From the NCBI GenBank assembly GCA_030430165.1, contig JAUIGL010000016.1:21030-85029 (forward strand): a stretch of 64,000 nt of DNA, given 5' to 3'. This document shows positions 1 through 9,124 of this stretch, in pieces. This DNA comes from a bacterium. GTDB taxonomy: Bacteria > Desulfobacterota > Binatia > HRBIN30 > CADEER01. Made by a program: the position numbers and the translations under genes. Position 1 is the stretch's first letter, and every line of letters starts with the position of its first letter. The notes beneath the pieces are model-generated. The model was not told the DNA's origin. It was given only the letters and a program-made list of their open reading frames with translations, and ran no database searches.

Positions 1-1360
1 GAATCGTGCGGAGAAAGTCCGGACGCCGTCGCGACTCGACCTTGACCACCGTCGCGCCCTGATCGCCGAAGTACCTCGTCGCCAGCGGCGCCGCCGCACC
101 GGCGCCGAACTCGACCACCTTGAGACCGGCGAACAAGCCGGCACCGTCGGCGCGACCGGCCGGCGATGCCGGCTCGAAGCGATCCGCAGAGTCGAAACCA
201 GCGCTGTCGCCGAGCCGCGGTAGCCCCGGTCGCACGCGGGCGAACGAGACCTTCGCGAAGCGTTCCGGGATCGCTACCGGCTGATCGCCGCCCGGCACCT
301 CGGCGCGGGTGAAAAACTCGCGCGCGGCGAGCTGCCGGCTGGCGAGAACCTCGCGTTCGGTGTTGCCCGGGGCAAGCATCAGGCGCCGCTCGCAGGCCGC
401 CTGGTAGAGCTCGCTCATCGTCTTGGTGCGGAAGAGCTCGGCGAACGGCGCCGCCAGCTCGTCGACCTCGTCCTGGGTCAGCAGATTGTAGTTGTACTCG
501 TCCCAGTCGCGCTGCTTGAGCGCCGGCGTCGCCATGCCGTGCTCGTCGAGATACTCGGTGATTGCAACCAGCCCCGGCACCCTCGCCTTGCCGCTGCGCA
601 GAGCGAACGAAACGAACCCGTCCTTGCACGGCCAAATCTCCGGCTGAATCGTGTTGCCGGCGCGGTACGAGCTGCCGGCACGCTTGCCGCGGAAACCCGT
701 CTCCGCCGTCTGCGCCGGCATCGACATGTTGGCCATCAGCATCGCCTCGTGCATCGAGACGTCGATGTGGTCGCCGGCTCCAGTGCGGTCGCGCTCCCAC
801 AACGCGGCGAGAATTCCGAACGCAGCTTCCGCGGCGGAGTGATAATGCGCCATCGGCATCGAGCACCGCACCGGCGCCCGATCCGGGTCTCCGGTCAGAT
901 AGGCGTTGCCACAGGCGGCCATCACCGTCAGATCCGAACCGCGGCGGTCGCTGTACGGACCGGTCTGACCAAACGGGGTGATCGAACAGACGATCAGGCC
1001 GGGATTGCCGGCGCGCAGCTCGCGCGGATCGAATCCGATCCCCGCCAGCTTTCCGGGCGGCAGCGTCTCGATCAACACGTCGGCCGCGGCGGCGAGCTCG
1101 CGGAAGCGGGCCGCGCCGGCCGCGTCGTTCAAGTCCAACGTGGCGCCGCGCTTGCCCGAGTTGCGGGCGATCCAGAATGCGCCGCGATCGGGATGCGCCT
1201 CTCCTCCGAAAAAGGGGCCGACCCCGCGCAACCGATCGCCTTCGGCGGATTCCACCTTGACGACGTCGGCGCCGAGATCGGCCAAGATTCGCCCGGCGAG
1301 CTGGCCGGTTTCGTCGGCCAGCTCGAGTACCCGCAATCCCTTCAAGCAGTCGTCATCCAT
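1..1360 (-). CDS. CaiB/BaiF-family CoA-transferase, tandem-domain, 3' end cut by window edge
   Basis: Reading from the ATG at 1358-1360 gives an uninterrupted frame to the left edge (about 453 codons). Residues 1-40 carry the family opening (KGLRVLELADETGQLAGRIL, then ADLGADVVKVES), and Asp143 in GSDLTV sits where the catalytic aspartate of class III CoA-transferases is found. After a full-length first domain of about 400 residues a second opening appears (GLKVVEFGAGAAAPLATRYF, then VVKVES again). The protein is therefore a fusion of two CaiB/BaiF domains, not a simple 400-residue enzyme. The family moves CoA between carboxylic acids; the substrate cannot be read from sequence. It diverges from the P450 at 1460 across about 100 bp. 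The full length and the last part of domain two lie outside the window. Confidence 0.9.
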   Translation of the reverse strand, partial: MDDDCLKGLRVLELADETGQLAGRILADLGADVVKVESAEGDRLRGVGPFFGGEAHPDRGAFWIARNSGKRGATLDLNDAAGAARFRELAAAADVLIETLPPGKLAGIGFDPRELRAGNPGLIVCSITPFGQTGPYSDRRGSDLTVMAACGNAYLTGDPDRAPVRCSMPMAHYHSAAEAAFGILAALWERDRTGAGDHIDVSMHEAMLMANMSMPAQTAETGFRGKRAGSSYRAGNTIQPEIWPCKDGFVSFALRSGKARVPGLVAITEYLDEHGMATPALKQRDWDEYNYNLLTQDEVDELAAPFAELFRTKTMSELYQAACERRLMLAPGNTEREVLASRQLAAREFFTRAEVPGGDQPVAIPERFAKVSFARVRPGLPRLGDSAGFDSADRFEPASPAGRADGAGLFAGLKVVEFGAGAAAPLATRYFGDQGATVVKVESRRRPDFLRTI

Positions 1361-1459
1361 ACAACAGCCTTCTTGCTCTCGATCCTAGCAGCCTGTTTTC
1401 CAACCTGCCGAACGCTTTCTCTTGATCTGACGAGAACAGCACTTTACAAAATGTAGCAT

Positions 1460-2689
1460 ATGATGACCAACGGCGTCGATCCACTCGATCTCGTCGACCC
1501 CGCGCGCTACGCCCGCGACGGCTACCCGGACGCGGCGTGGACGCGGCTGCGCGCCGAAGCGCCGATCGCCTACTTCGAGCCCGAGGGGTACCGGCCGTTC
1601 TGGGCGCTGACCAAGCACGCGGACATCGTCGCGGTCGCGTCTCAGCCGACCCGTTTCTCGAGCGCGCAGGGCATCACCATCGTTCGCGCCAGCGCGCGCT
1701 TCCACCCGGTCGAGATGGTCGTCACCCTCGATCCGCCGCGGCACGGGCCGATGCGCCGCGTCGCCAGCCGGCGCTTCACGCCGCGCGCGTTGCGGGCGCA
1801 GGCCGAGGAGGTCGAGCGCATTACGCTGGAAATTCTCGACCAGGCGTCGACCGACGGCGAGGTCCGCGACTGCGACTTCGTCGAAGCGGTCGCCGCACCC
1901 CTCCCCCTGGCGGTGATCGCGTGGGTGGTCGGCGCGCCGCGCGAGGACTGGAAGCTGCTCTACCGCCTGACCAACGAAGTGATCGGCAAAGACGACCCGG
2001 AGTACCGGCGCCCGGGCGAGTCGCCCGGACAGACGATGATGCGCGCGCGTGGCGAGATCCACGCCTACATGGGTAGGTTGATCGAGCAGCGACGCGGCGA
2101 CCCCAAGGACGATCTGGTCAGCGACCTGATCCGCGCCGAGATCGACGGCGAGCCGCTCAGCGAACAACAGCTCCTCGCCTACTGCGAGCTGATGGTCGAG
2201 GCGGGCAACGAGACGACGCGCAACGCGATCAGTCGCGGCCTGCTCGCGTTCTGCGAGCACCGCGGAGAATGGGAGCGACTGCGCGCCAACCCGGAGCTGT
2301 TGCCCGACGCCGTCGAGGAGATCCTCCGCTGGGTCAGCCCGATCGCACACTTCACGCGAACCGCGACCGAGGACTGCGAGGTCAAAGGCTTCGACATCCG
2401 CGAAGGCGATCAGGTCGCGCTGTTCTGGGCCTCGGCCAATCGCGACGAGGAGGTCTTCGAGGATCCCTTCGAATTTCGCATCGACCGTCGTCCCAACCCG
2501 CACCTCGCCTTCGGTGTCGGCGAGCACTTCTGCATGGGCGCGCACGTCGCCCGCGTCGAGCTCGAGGCGATCTTCCGCCACCTCCTGGGGCGGCTGAAGT
2601 CCTTCGAGGTCTCGGGACCGATCGAGCGCTTGAGCTCGGCCGTCAACGGCGGGCTCAAGCATCTACCGCTGCGCTACCAGCTCGACTGA
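1460..2689 (+). CDS. Cytochrome P450 (bacterial class I type)
   Basis: A 409-residue protein, normal length for soluble bacterial P450s. The I-helix shows EAGNETTRN, the K-helix ExxR is in EEILR, and the haem loop is HLAFGVGEHFCMGAH with the thiolate ligand at Cys358. It needs an electron supply of ferredoxin/reductase type, but none is encoded nearby. It opens with ATGATG at 1460; the second ATG is also possible. It faces away from the CoA-transferase and is followed 88 bp later by the molybdopterin subunit, so the two may be co-transcribed. Overall it resembles sterol, terpene or fatty-acid hydroxylases of the CYP107/CYP12x kind, but the substrate is not determinable. A truncated relative occurs at 33196. 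Confidence 0.95.
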   Translation: MMTNGVDPLDLVDPARYARDGYPDAAWTRLRAEAPIAYFEPEGYRPFWALTKHADIVAVASQPTRFSSAQGITIVRASARFHPVEMVVTLDPPRHGPMRRVASRRFTPRALRAQAEEVERITLEILDQASTDGEVRDCDFVEAVAAPLPLAVIAWVVGAPREDWKLLYRLTNEVIGKDDPEYRRPGESPGQTMMRARGEIHAYMGRLIEQRRGDPKDDLVSDLIRAEIDGEPLSEQQLLAYCELMVEAGNETTRNAISRGLLAFCEHRGEWERLRANPELLPDAVEEILRWVSPIAHFTRTATEDCEVKGFDIREGDQVALFWASANRDEEVFEDPFEFRIDRRPNPHLAFGVGEHFCMGAHVARVELEAIFRHLLGRLKSFEVSGPIERLSSAVNGGLKHLPLRYQLD

Positions 2690-2777
2690 TGCACGGAAAT
2701 CGGAGTGACCTCCCCTTGAAGCCCGCGCCATTCGAACCGCACGTACCGGAGACGGTGGCGCGACGAGGTCTCTCGGC

Positions 2778-5090
2778 GTGAGCAACGAGGGCAAGCACCA
2801 CAAGGCCGACCGCTACACAGGGTCGCGTGTTCACCGCGTCGAGGACGAGCGCTTGCTGACCGGCGGCGGCACCTTCGTCGACGACATCTCGCTACCGGGG
2901 ATGCTGCACGCTTGCTTCATCCGCAGCCCGTTCCCGCGCGCCTCGATCCGAACCATCGACACCGCCGCGGCGCTCGCCCTTCCCGGGGTGCGCTTCGTCT
3001 TCACCGCCGCCGACCTGAACCCCGGCGTGCACGAGCAGTGGCACACCGCGGTCGGCCCGAAGAGCCCGGAGACACCACGCCCGCCACTTGCGGAGGACGA
3101 GGCTCGCTTCGTCGGCGACCCGGTCGCGATGGTGGTCGCGGAGTCCCGCTACATCGCCGAAGACGCGGCCGAGCTGGTCGAGGTCGACTACGAGCCCCTC
3201 CCCGCCGTCCTCGACTACACCACCGCCGAGCAGTCGGATGTCCTCGTACACCAGAGCCACGGCTCCAATCGGATCGGCGCGCTCGCGGCGCTGCCCGAGT
3301 CGGCGTTCGACGACGTATTCGACTCGGCGGCGCACGTCGCCGCCGAGTCGATCGAGCAACAGGCCTACGCACCGGTGCCGATGGAGACACGCGGCCTGGT
3401 CGCCGACTACGCCGGCGACAGCGGCCACCTGACGCTCCACGCCGCGACCCAGGCGCCGCACGAGGTTCGCTCGTTCTGCGCCCGCCTGCTCGGCGTCGAC
3501 GAGGCCCGCGTCCGCGTCGTAGTGCGCGACACCGGCGGCGGCTTCGGCCAGAAAGTCATGGTGCAACGCGACGAGATGTGCGTAATGCTCGCCGCGCCGA
3601 AGGTCGGCGCGCCGCTCAAGTGGATCGAGGACCGGCGCGAGAACTTGCTCGCCGCCGGCCAGTCGCGCCACGAATCGGCTGCGGTCAAGATGGCCTTCGA
3701 CGGCGCCGGTGCCATCCAGGCCGCGTACATCGACTTCGTCGCCGACTGCGGCGCCTACCCGACGCCGTGGCCGGTTCCCCCGGCCGCCGCCGTCGGCGTC
3801 CTCTTCCCCGGCCCCTACCGGGTGCCGCGCGGCAGCTTCCGAGTGAAGACCGTGTACACCAACACCGTCGGAAGAATGCCGTACCGCGGCCCGTGGCAGT
3901 TCGAATCGCTCGCCCGCGAGGTCCTGCTCGACATCGCCGCCCGCGACATGGGAATCGACCCCGTCGAGCTGCGCCGCCGCAACCTGCTCGACCGCGCCGA
4001 GCTGCCCTACGCCAATCCCAACGGCATGACCTACGACAACATCTCGCCGCGCGAAACGTTCGAGCAGGCGCTCGCCATGCTCGACTACCAAGCCTTCCGC
4101 GAGCAGCAAGCGGAGGCGCGCGCCAACGGTCGCTACCTCGGCGTCGGCGTATCCAACTACGTCGAGCCGTCGACCCCCGGCTACGGCCACTACGCCAACG
4201 AAGCGGCGACGATTCGCGTCGAGCCCTCGGGGAGAATCACCGTCTTCGTCACCGGTGGGTCGAGCGGAAACAGCATCGAGACCACTGTGGTGCAGCTCAC
4301 CGCCGACGCGCTCGGGGCGAGAATCGAGGACGTCGACACGATCCAGGGGGACACCGCGGTCACCGGTTTCGGCGCCGGCGCCGCCGGCAGCCGCAGCGCC
4401 TCGATGACCGCCGGCGCGGTCCACGAAACAGCGGCGATCCTGCGCCAGCGCATCCTCGACATTGCGGCACGCGCCCTCGACACCAGCCCCGAGCAGGTCG
4501 AGCTCGCCGACAGCCGCGCCAGGGTTCGCGAGTCGCCGCAAGGTGGAGTCTCGTTCGAAGAGATCGCCACGCTCGCCGGCGATCTCCCGGGCGGGCTCGA
4601 GGCGAGTGCGAACTACACCGCCGGCACGCCGTCGATCTGGGTCAACGCGTCCCATCTCTGCACCTGCGAGGTCGACGTCGCGACCGGCATGGTCGAGCTG
4701 CTGCGCTACATCGTCAGCGAGGACTGCGGCCCGATGATCAATCCCAACGTCGTCGAAGGACAGATCGCCGGTGGCACCGTCCAGGGGATTGGCGGCGTCC
4801 TCTTCGAGCACCTCGTCTACGACGACGACGGCAACCCGATCACCACCACCTTCATGGACTATCTGCTGCCCACCGCCGCGGAAGTGCCGCCGATCGAATT
4901 CGGCCACATCGAAACGCCGAGCCCAGGTCCCGGCGGCTACAAAGGTGTCGGCGAGGGCGGCGCCATCGGCGCGCCGCCGGCGGTCGTCAACGCGGTGGCG
5001 GACGCCCTCTCCCCTCTCGGCGTCCGCATCACCAAGCTGCCGCTGAGTCCGGCCAACCTGCTCTCCCTGATCGACGCGGCGGCATCGTAG
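2778..5090 (+). CDS. Xanthine dehydrogenase-family molybdopterin-binding large subunit
   Basis: A 770-residue protein with a GTG start. It opens with the aldehyde-oxidase/xanthine-dehydrogenase a/b hammerhead (RVEDERLLTGGGTFVDD), has the cofactor motif DTGGGFGQK near residue 251, MPYRGPWQFE near 367, and GVGEGGAIGAPP near 725. The Glu in that last motif corresponds to the conserved active-site glutamate of the family. These enzymes hydroxylate or oxidise substrates with water as oxygen donor. The AYXCSFR loop of form I CO dehydrogenase is absent, so CO oxidation is unlikely. The 2Fe-2S and FAD subunits that normally accompany it are not in the window. It converges on the ligase at 5128-6846. 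The molybdenum-enzyme call is secure; substrate and partners are unknown. Confidence 0.92.
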   Translation: MSNEGKHHKADRYTGSRVHRVEDERLLTGGGTFVDDISLPGMLHACFIRSPFPRASIRTIDTAAALALPGVRFVFTAADLNPGVHEQWHTAVGPKSPETPRPPLAEDEARFVGDPVAMVVAESRYIAEDAAELVEVDYEPLPAVLDYTTAEQSDVLVHQSHGSNRIGALAALPESAFDDVFDSAAHVAAESIEQQAYAPVPMETRGLVADYAGDSGHLTLHAATQAPHEVRSFCARLLGVDEARVRVVVRDTGGGFGQKVMVQRDEMCVMLAAPKVGAPLKWIEDRRENLLAAGQSRHESAAVKMAFDGAGAIQAAYIDFVADCGAYPTPWPVPPAAAVGVLFPGPYRVPRGSFRVKTVYTNTVGRMPYRGPWQFESLAREVLLDIAARDMGIDPVELRRRNLLDRAELPYANPNGMTYDNISPRETFEQALAMLDYQAFREQQAEARANGRYLGVGVSNYVEPSTPGYGHYANEAATIRVEPSGRITVFVTGGSSGNSIETTVVQLTADALGARIEDVDTIQGDTAVTGFGAGAAGSRSASMTAGAVHETAAILRQRILDIAARALDTSPEQVELADSRARVRESPQGGVSFEEIATLAGDLPGGLEASANYTAGTPSIWVNASHLCTCEVDVATGMVELLRYIVSEDCGPMINPNVVEGQIAGGTVQGIGGVLFEHLVYDDDGNPITTTFMDYLLPTAAEVPPIEFGHIETPSPGPGGYKGVGEGGAIGAPPAVVNAVADALSPLGVRITKLPLSPANLLSLIDAAAS

Positions 5091-5127
5091 ACCGCTCGGT
5101 CGGCGTCGCCGAGCACCGCCGCCGAGC

Positions 5128-6846
5128 TCAGAGCTCGAGCAGGTTGTCGCGACCGGCGCTGGCGAGCCCGGCTCGGACGGTCTCGTAGTCCGCTTCGGTA
5201 AAAGGCCGGTACCGCGCATCGCCCCGCTCGAGCCAGAGAATCGGATCGGCAGTGGCCTCGGGCCGGAACTTCTGCCGGCGCAGCTCACGCACCAGAATCT
5301 TGTTCGACGGAGTCATCGGCACGTCACGGCCGATGCGAACGTACGTCGGCAACCACTTCGGTGAGAAGTCCGACTGCGCGACGAGGAATCGGTAGAGCTC
5401 TTCGCCGTCGACCTCGAAGTCGTCGGCGACGACGATCGTCGCCATCACCCGATCGCCGGCGCTCACGTCGGGCACGGCGTAGACCGATGCCAGGTAGATC
5501 TTCGGGTGCCGCAGCAACGCTTCCTCGATCGGTTTGGCGAGAAAGTTCTCTCCGTCGACGCGAATCCAGTCGAGCCCTCGCCCGGTGAAGTAGAGATAGC
5601 CGGCGCGGTCCCGGTAGCCGAAGTCGCCGCTCCAGTACATGCCGTTGCGGGTTCGCTCGCGCGTCGCTTCCTCGTTCTCGTAATACCCCTCGAACTTGCC
5701 GACTCCGGCGGTGTTGACGATCTCGCCGATCGCCTCGTCCGGATTGGTGATGCGCCCCTCGGCGTCGAGTTCGGCCGGCGGACACTCGGAGCCGTCCGGC
5801 CGCAGCGCCTTGACGTTGTCCGGCGGCAACCCGACGCTGCCCGGCGGGTCGTCCGGCGACCGAGCGATGCCGAAGCCACCCTCCGACGCGCCGAAGCCGT
5901 CGATCACCCGGCAGCCGTAGCGCTCGGCGAACTCGGCGGCGATGCGATGCGACGCTTCGTTGCCGTAGCAGACGCGCAACGGGTTGTCGGCGTCGTCGGG
6001 TCGTCGCGCCGTGGTGAGAATGTATGAAAGCGGCTTGCCGGTGTAGTTGAAGTAGGTGACGCCGTAGCGCCGCAGATCGGGGAGAAACTGGCTCTTCGAG
6101 AACTTGCGGATCAAACCGAGCCGCGCGCCCTGCAGCAACGCGGGCATGAACCCGCACTGCTGCGAGCTGGCGTGGAACAACGGCATCGCCAGGTAGCCGG
6201 TGTCGTCGGGCCCCACTTGCATCATTCCGCCGATGAACTCGCCGGTCGAGATCATCCGGCCGTGGCCGATGTTCACCGCCTTCGGCGCCGCCGTAGTCCC
6301 CGAGGTGAAAAGGAGACAGAAGCGCGTCGCCGCGTCGACCGGCACCTGGGGATCCTCCTCGAACGCTGCGCCGAGTCGCTCGCCGACCTCGGCGCAAGCC
6401 TGATCGAGATCGCGCCCGAACGGAAGCGGCTCGCACTCCTCCCAGCGCCGCGTCACGAGAATCCGCTCGTCGGGAATCTCGAGCTCCGGCACCACCTCGG
6501 CCAGCAACTCACAGTGGCGCGGTTCGGTGACCAGAAGCTGGCAGTCGGTATGGCCGAGGTCGCGCACCAGGCCGGCGCCGCGTCGCGTGTTGTTGACGCC
6601 GACGATGGTCGCGCCGGACAGCGCCGCGCCGCCAAACGCAAACAAGTACTCTGGGATGTTGTCGAGCAGCACCGCGACGTGGAGCGGACGGTCCGGATCG
6701 CGCAGCTCGAGGAACAGCCGCGCCCAGCGGATCGACTCGGCGTAGTACTCCGCGTGCGTCCAGCGGCGGTCGTCGAAGAGCAGGAAGTCGCGCGCGGAGA
6801 CCGCGGGATCGGTGCCGTTGCGGCGGATGACTTCGGCGACGGTCAT
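5128..6846 (-). CDS. AMP-forming fatty-acyl-CoA ligase (FadD17-like)
   Basis: A 572-residue ANL-superfamily enzyme that would activate a carboxylic acid to acyl-AMP and then to the CoA thioester. It has the nucleotide loop TSGTTAAPK at residues 181-189, GASEGG in the A5 region, and YWSGDFGYRDRAGYLYFTGR followed by LDWIRVDGENF in the hinge region. The latter string is typical of the FATP/FadD17-type very-long-chain and steroid side-chain ligases. The C-terminal domain ends normally. It starts at ATG 6846, 67 bp downstream of the P450 at 6914-8107 on the same strand, so an oxidise-then-activate (P450 to acid to CoA) operon is plausible. The specificity assignment is inference from motif style. 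Confidence 0.93.
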   Translation of the reverse strand: MTVAEVIRRNGTDPAVSARDFLLFDDRRWTHAEYYAESIRWARLFLELRDPDRPLHVAVLLDNIPEYLFAFGGAALSGATIVGVNNTRRGAGLVRDLGHTDCQLLVTEPRHCELLAEVVPELEIPDERILVTRRWEECEPLPFGRDLDQACAEVGERLGAAFEEDPQVPVDAATRFCLLFTSGTTAAPKAVNIGHGRMISTGEFIGGMMQVGPDDTGYLAMPLFHASSQQCGFMPALLQGARLGLIRKFSKSQFLPDLRRYGVTYFNYTGKPLSYILTTARRPDDADNPLRVCYGNEASHRIAAEFAERYGCRVIDGFGASEGGFGIARSPDDPPGSVGLPPDNVKALRPDGSECPPAELDAEGRITNPDEAIGEIVNTAGVGKFEGYYENEEATRERTRNGMYWSGDFGYRDRAGYLYFTGRGLDWIRVDGENFLAKPIEEALLRHPKIYLASVYAVPDVSAGDRVMATIVVADDFEVDGEELYRFLVAQSDFSPKWLPTYVRIGRDVPMTPSNKILVRELRRQKFRPEATADPILWLERGDARYRPFTEADYETVRAGLASAGRDNLLEL

Positions 6847-6913
6847 GACGCTCCAAGCGCGGAACTATGCCGCCTGCGGCAGGCGCTGTCGAGCGACGGC
6901 GGCACCGCCGACT

Positions 6914-8107
6914 TCATTTGGTGAAGACGGGCAGGGTCTCGAAACCGCGCACCGTCGAGGTCGACGCCAGCTTGGCGTTGTCGGTGTCGACCTCCCAGTC
7001 GGGAAAGCGCGCCAGCACCTCCTCGAGCGCCACCCTCCCCTCGAGCCGCGCCAGCGCCGCGCCGAGGCAGAAGTGGATTCCGTAACCGAACGCCAGATGG
7101 TGGTCGATCTTGCGGCGGATGTCGAAGCGGTCGCCGTCGGCGAAGCGCCGGTCGTCGCGGTTGCCCGAGCCGATGAGGAACAACAGGATGCTCCCCTGCG
7201 GCACCGTTCGACCCTGCACCTCGACGTCGCGCGACACGTAGCGAGCGACGTGGGGAGCCGGCGACTCGTAGCGCAGGATCTCTTCGATCGCATTCGGAAT
7301 CAACGCAGGATCCTGCGCCAGCGCGCGGCGCTGGTCCGGGTGGTCGCCGAGGATCTTGCCGGTCCACCCGATCAGCCGATTGGTCGTCTCGTTCCCGGCG
7401 CCCGCGATCACCGTGACGTAGGTCAGCACCTCTTCACGGGTGAGGCGGCGCACCGCGCCGCTCTCGTCCTCGAACTCCGCGTGCATGAGCTCGGTCATCA
7501 GATCGTCGGAAGGATGCTCGGCGCGCCAGTCGATGTACTCGCCGAAGTGCTCGCCGCTGGCAAAGCCCTCGGAAGCGTAGCGCATCGGCTCGCCCGGCTT
7601 GGTGCGAAGGTTGGCGTCGGCTCGATCGCGCACCGCTTCCTGGTCGGATTCGGGCACGCCCAGGAGCATGCCGATGACGCGCATCGGCATCTGCGCGCCG
7701 AGGTCGCGGACGAAATCGAACCCGCGCTTGCCGACCAGCGGGTCCAGTGCCCTGGCACAGTACTCGCGGACCTTGCCCTCGAGCGCGTTCATCTTGCGCG
7801 GCGTGAACACCCGCGACATGAGACCTCGGTGCATCGTATGCGTCGGCGGATCCTCGAAGATGATCACGCCCGACGGGACCTCGATGTTCGCCTTGATGAA
7901 CTCGATGATCGCGCCGCGGCTCGAGATGAACGTCTCGCGGTCGACCAACCCGCGTTCCACGTCGTCGAAGCGGCTCACCGCGTAGAAGTCGTGCTCCTCG
8001 TTGTAGTAGAGCGGCGCCTCCTCGCGCAGCCGGCGGTACACCGGGTAGGGATCGGCGTCGATCTCGACGTTGTAGGGGTCGTAGTAGACGTCACCTGCGG
8101 CTGCCAT
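6914..8107 (-). CDS. Cytochrome P450
   Basis: A 397-residue P450. The I-helix has GAGNETTNR, the K-helix EEILR, and the haem loop HHLAFGYGIHFCLGAALAR with Cys347 as iron ligand. I chose ATG 8105-8107 (MAAAGDVYYDPYN) because P450 homology begins there and a purine-rich GAGGACTGGGA lies just upstream. The frame stays open 86 codons further, but that extension looks non-coding and would enter the shared promoter region. The gene diverges from the HDO-type gene at 8337 and precedes the FadD17-like ligase. It is distinct from the P450 at 1460. Substrate unknown. Confidence 0.95.
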   Translation of the reverse strand: MAAAGDVYYDPYNVEIDADPYPVYRRLREEAPLYYNEEHDFYAVSRFDDVERGLVDRETFISSRGAIIEFIKANIEVPSGVIIFEDPPTHTMHRGLMSRVFTPRKMNALEGKVREYCARALDPLVGKRGFDFVRDLGAQMPMRVIGMLLGVPESDQEAVRDRADANLRTKPGEPMRYASEGFASGEHFGEYIDWRAEHPSDDLMTELMHAEFEDESGAVRRLTREEVLTYVTVIAGAGNETTNRLIGWTGKILGDHPDQRRALAQDPALIPNAIEEILRYESPAPHVARYVSRDVEVQGRTVPQGSILLFLIGSGNRDDRRFADGDRFDIRRKIDHHLAFGYGIHFCLGAALARLEGRVALEEVLARFPDWEVDTDNAKLASTSTVRGFETLPVFTK

Positions 8108-8193
8108 CGTTCCCAGTCCTCTCTGCCCAAAACAACGCGCGAGGAGCCCCTTCTCGCCGCCGGCGTCCCGCGCCGAGAGCGCCCTCGGCAAGC

Positions 8194-8223
8194 TTGACTC
8201 TCCAATAAGTAAAGGCCTATTCT
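8194..8223 (+). promoter_or_regulatory. Candidate sigma70-type promoter for the HDO gene
   Basis: In the 229-bp divergent gap, TTGACT (8194-8199) and TATTCT (8218-8223) are separated by 18 bp within the only AT-rich patch of the gap. They lie about 115 bp before the HDO start. Match by eye only; the spacing is acceptable and the -10 is 4/6. Confidence 0.3.
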
Positions 8224-8336
8224 CCCCACGCATATTCTCCCGGTGTTGCCGAGTCAACGAGCCGCCTACCCCGTCGAAGATCACCCGCGCGGGCTCCGGC
8301 AGACACCCGGCGCCGACGCAAAGAGGAGCGAACCGA

Positions 8337-9116
8337 ATGACGACACAGCGCGAGTTCAAGGACATCCGATCGGAACGTCACCCCGAAACCGAGGGCGCGC
8401 TGCCGGTGCCGGAGTTCATGCAGAGCCTGGAGGCGCTGCAGGCCGAGATCGCCACCGAGAAGAACCAGGTGTGGCAACGAGTCGCCGACGGAACCCTGTC
8501 GGAAGCGCTCCTCAAACGCCTCTGCAAGGAATACTACTATCTCGGCAAGTGGTACACCTGCGAGTTCGGATCTCTGGTGTCGAACGCCCCCGACGTCGAC
8601 GCCCTCAACGTGGAGTCGAGCGAGCACCTGTCGCACTGGCTACAGAACCTCGCCGACGAGACCGGCTACGCCGGCGACGAGAACCACGTCGACATGAAGA
8701 TCAACTGGGCGTACCAGCTCGGCATCACCGACGAAGAGTTGCTCGGCTACCGCCCGATGCCGGAGACCGTCGGCTCGGTCTTCACCACGCTCTACTACAT
8801 GCGCCGCACCTACGAAGAGGGCCTCGCCGCCTTCGGCTGGGCCGGCGAGCGCTTCGCGGCGTCGACCAACTACGCCAAGATGATGTACGAGGGGATGCGC
8901 GATCACTACGGCATCGAGGTCGAGAACTTCCGCGTGCACGCCTACGCCGAAGAAGACCACGGCGACGCCGCCGACTACCTGCTGCGCCAGGTGGCGCAGA
9001 CCGCCGGTCAACAGCGCCGCATCCGCCGCGCCATCGAGCACGTGCTGATCGGCCGCAACGCGCGCACCGCCGCCCTCAACCGCTGGCTTGACGAGCCGGG
9101 AGCACTGCGCAAGTAA
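8337..9116 (+). CDS. Heme-oxygenase-like diiron (HDO/TenA-PqqC fold) enzyme
   Basis: A 259-residue, mostly helical protein starting at ATG 8337 behind a good GAGGAG ribosome site. Candidate metal ligands follow the order of the HDO superfamily (UndA, CADD, SznF type): Glu108 and His117 (E-x8-H, in NLADETGYAGDENH), a Glu around 160-161 (YEEGL), then His201-x3-Glu205-x2-His208 in HAYAEEDHGDAADYL. Superfamily members use two irons and O2 for oxidative cleavage or N/C oxidation; UndA, of about the same length, converts fatty acids to 1-alkenes. The reaction here is not known. It sits divergently beside a P450 and a FadD17-like ligase, which hints at a lipid or acid substrate. The fold call is fairly sure; the chemistry is inference. 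Confidence 0.75.
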   Translation: MTTQREFKDIRSERHPETEGALPVPEFMQSLEALQAEIATEKNQVWQRVADGTLSEALLKRLCKEYYYLGKWYTCEFGSLVSNAPDVDALNVESSEHLSHWLQNLADETGYAGDENHVDMKINWAYQLGITDEELLGYRPMPETVGSVFTTLYYMRRTYEEGLAAFGWAGERFAASTNYAKMMYEGMRDHYGIEVENFRVHAYAEEDHGDAADYLLRQVAQTAGQQRRIRRAIEHVLIGRNARTAALNRWLDEPGALRK

Positions 9117-9124
9117 CTATCTCG

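Noticed and set aside
1445..1455. TACAAAATGTA dyad just upstream of the first P450 as an operator
   Set aside because: Only 4-bp arms; too short to separate from chance in an AT-rich leader.
2778..5090. Form I carbon monoxide dehydrogenase large subunit
   Set aside because: The AYXCSFR active-site loop is absent; the position reads MPYRGPWQFE.
2892..5288. Long minus-strand open frame opposite the molybdopterin subunit, and similar long antisense frames elsewhere (for example 9302-11476, 28917-31208)
   Set aside because: High GC makes antisense frames open; these show no family motifs and mirror well-identified genes.
8108..8365. Longer start for the P450 at 6914
   Set aside because: The extra 86 residues have no P450 similarity and would overlap the divergent HDO gene start; a good ribosome site precedes ATG 8107.
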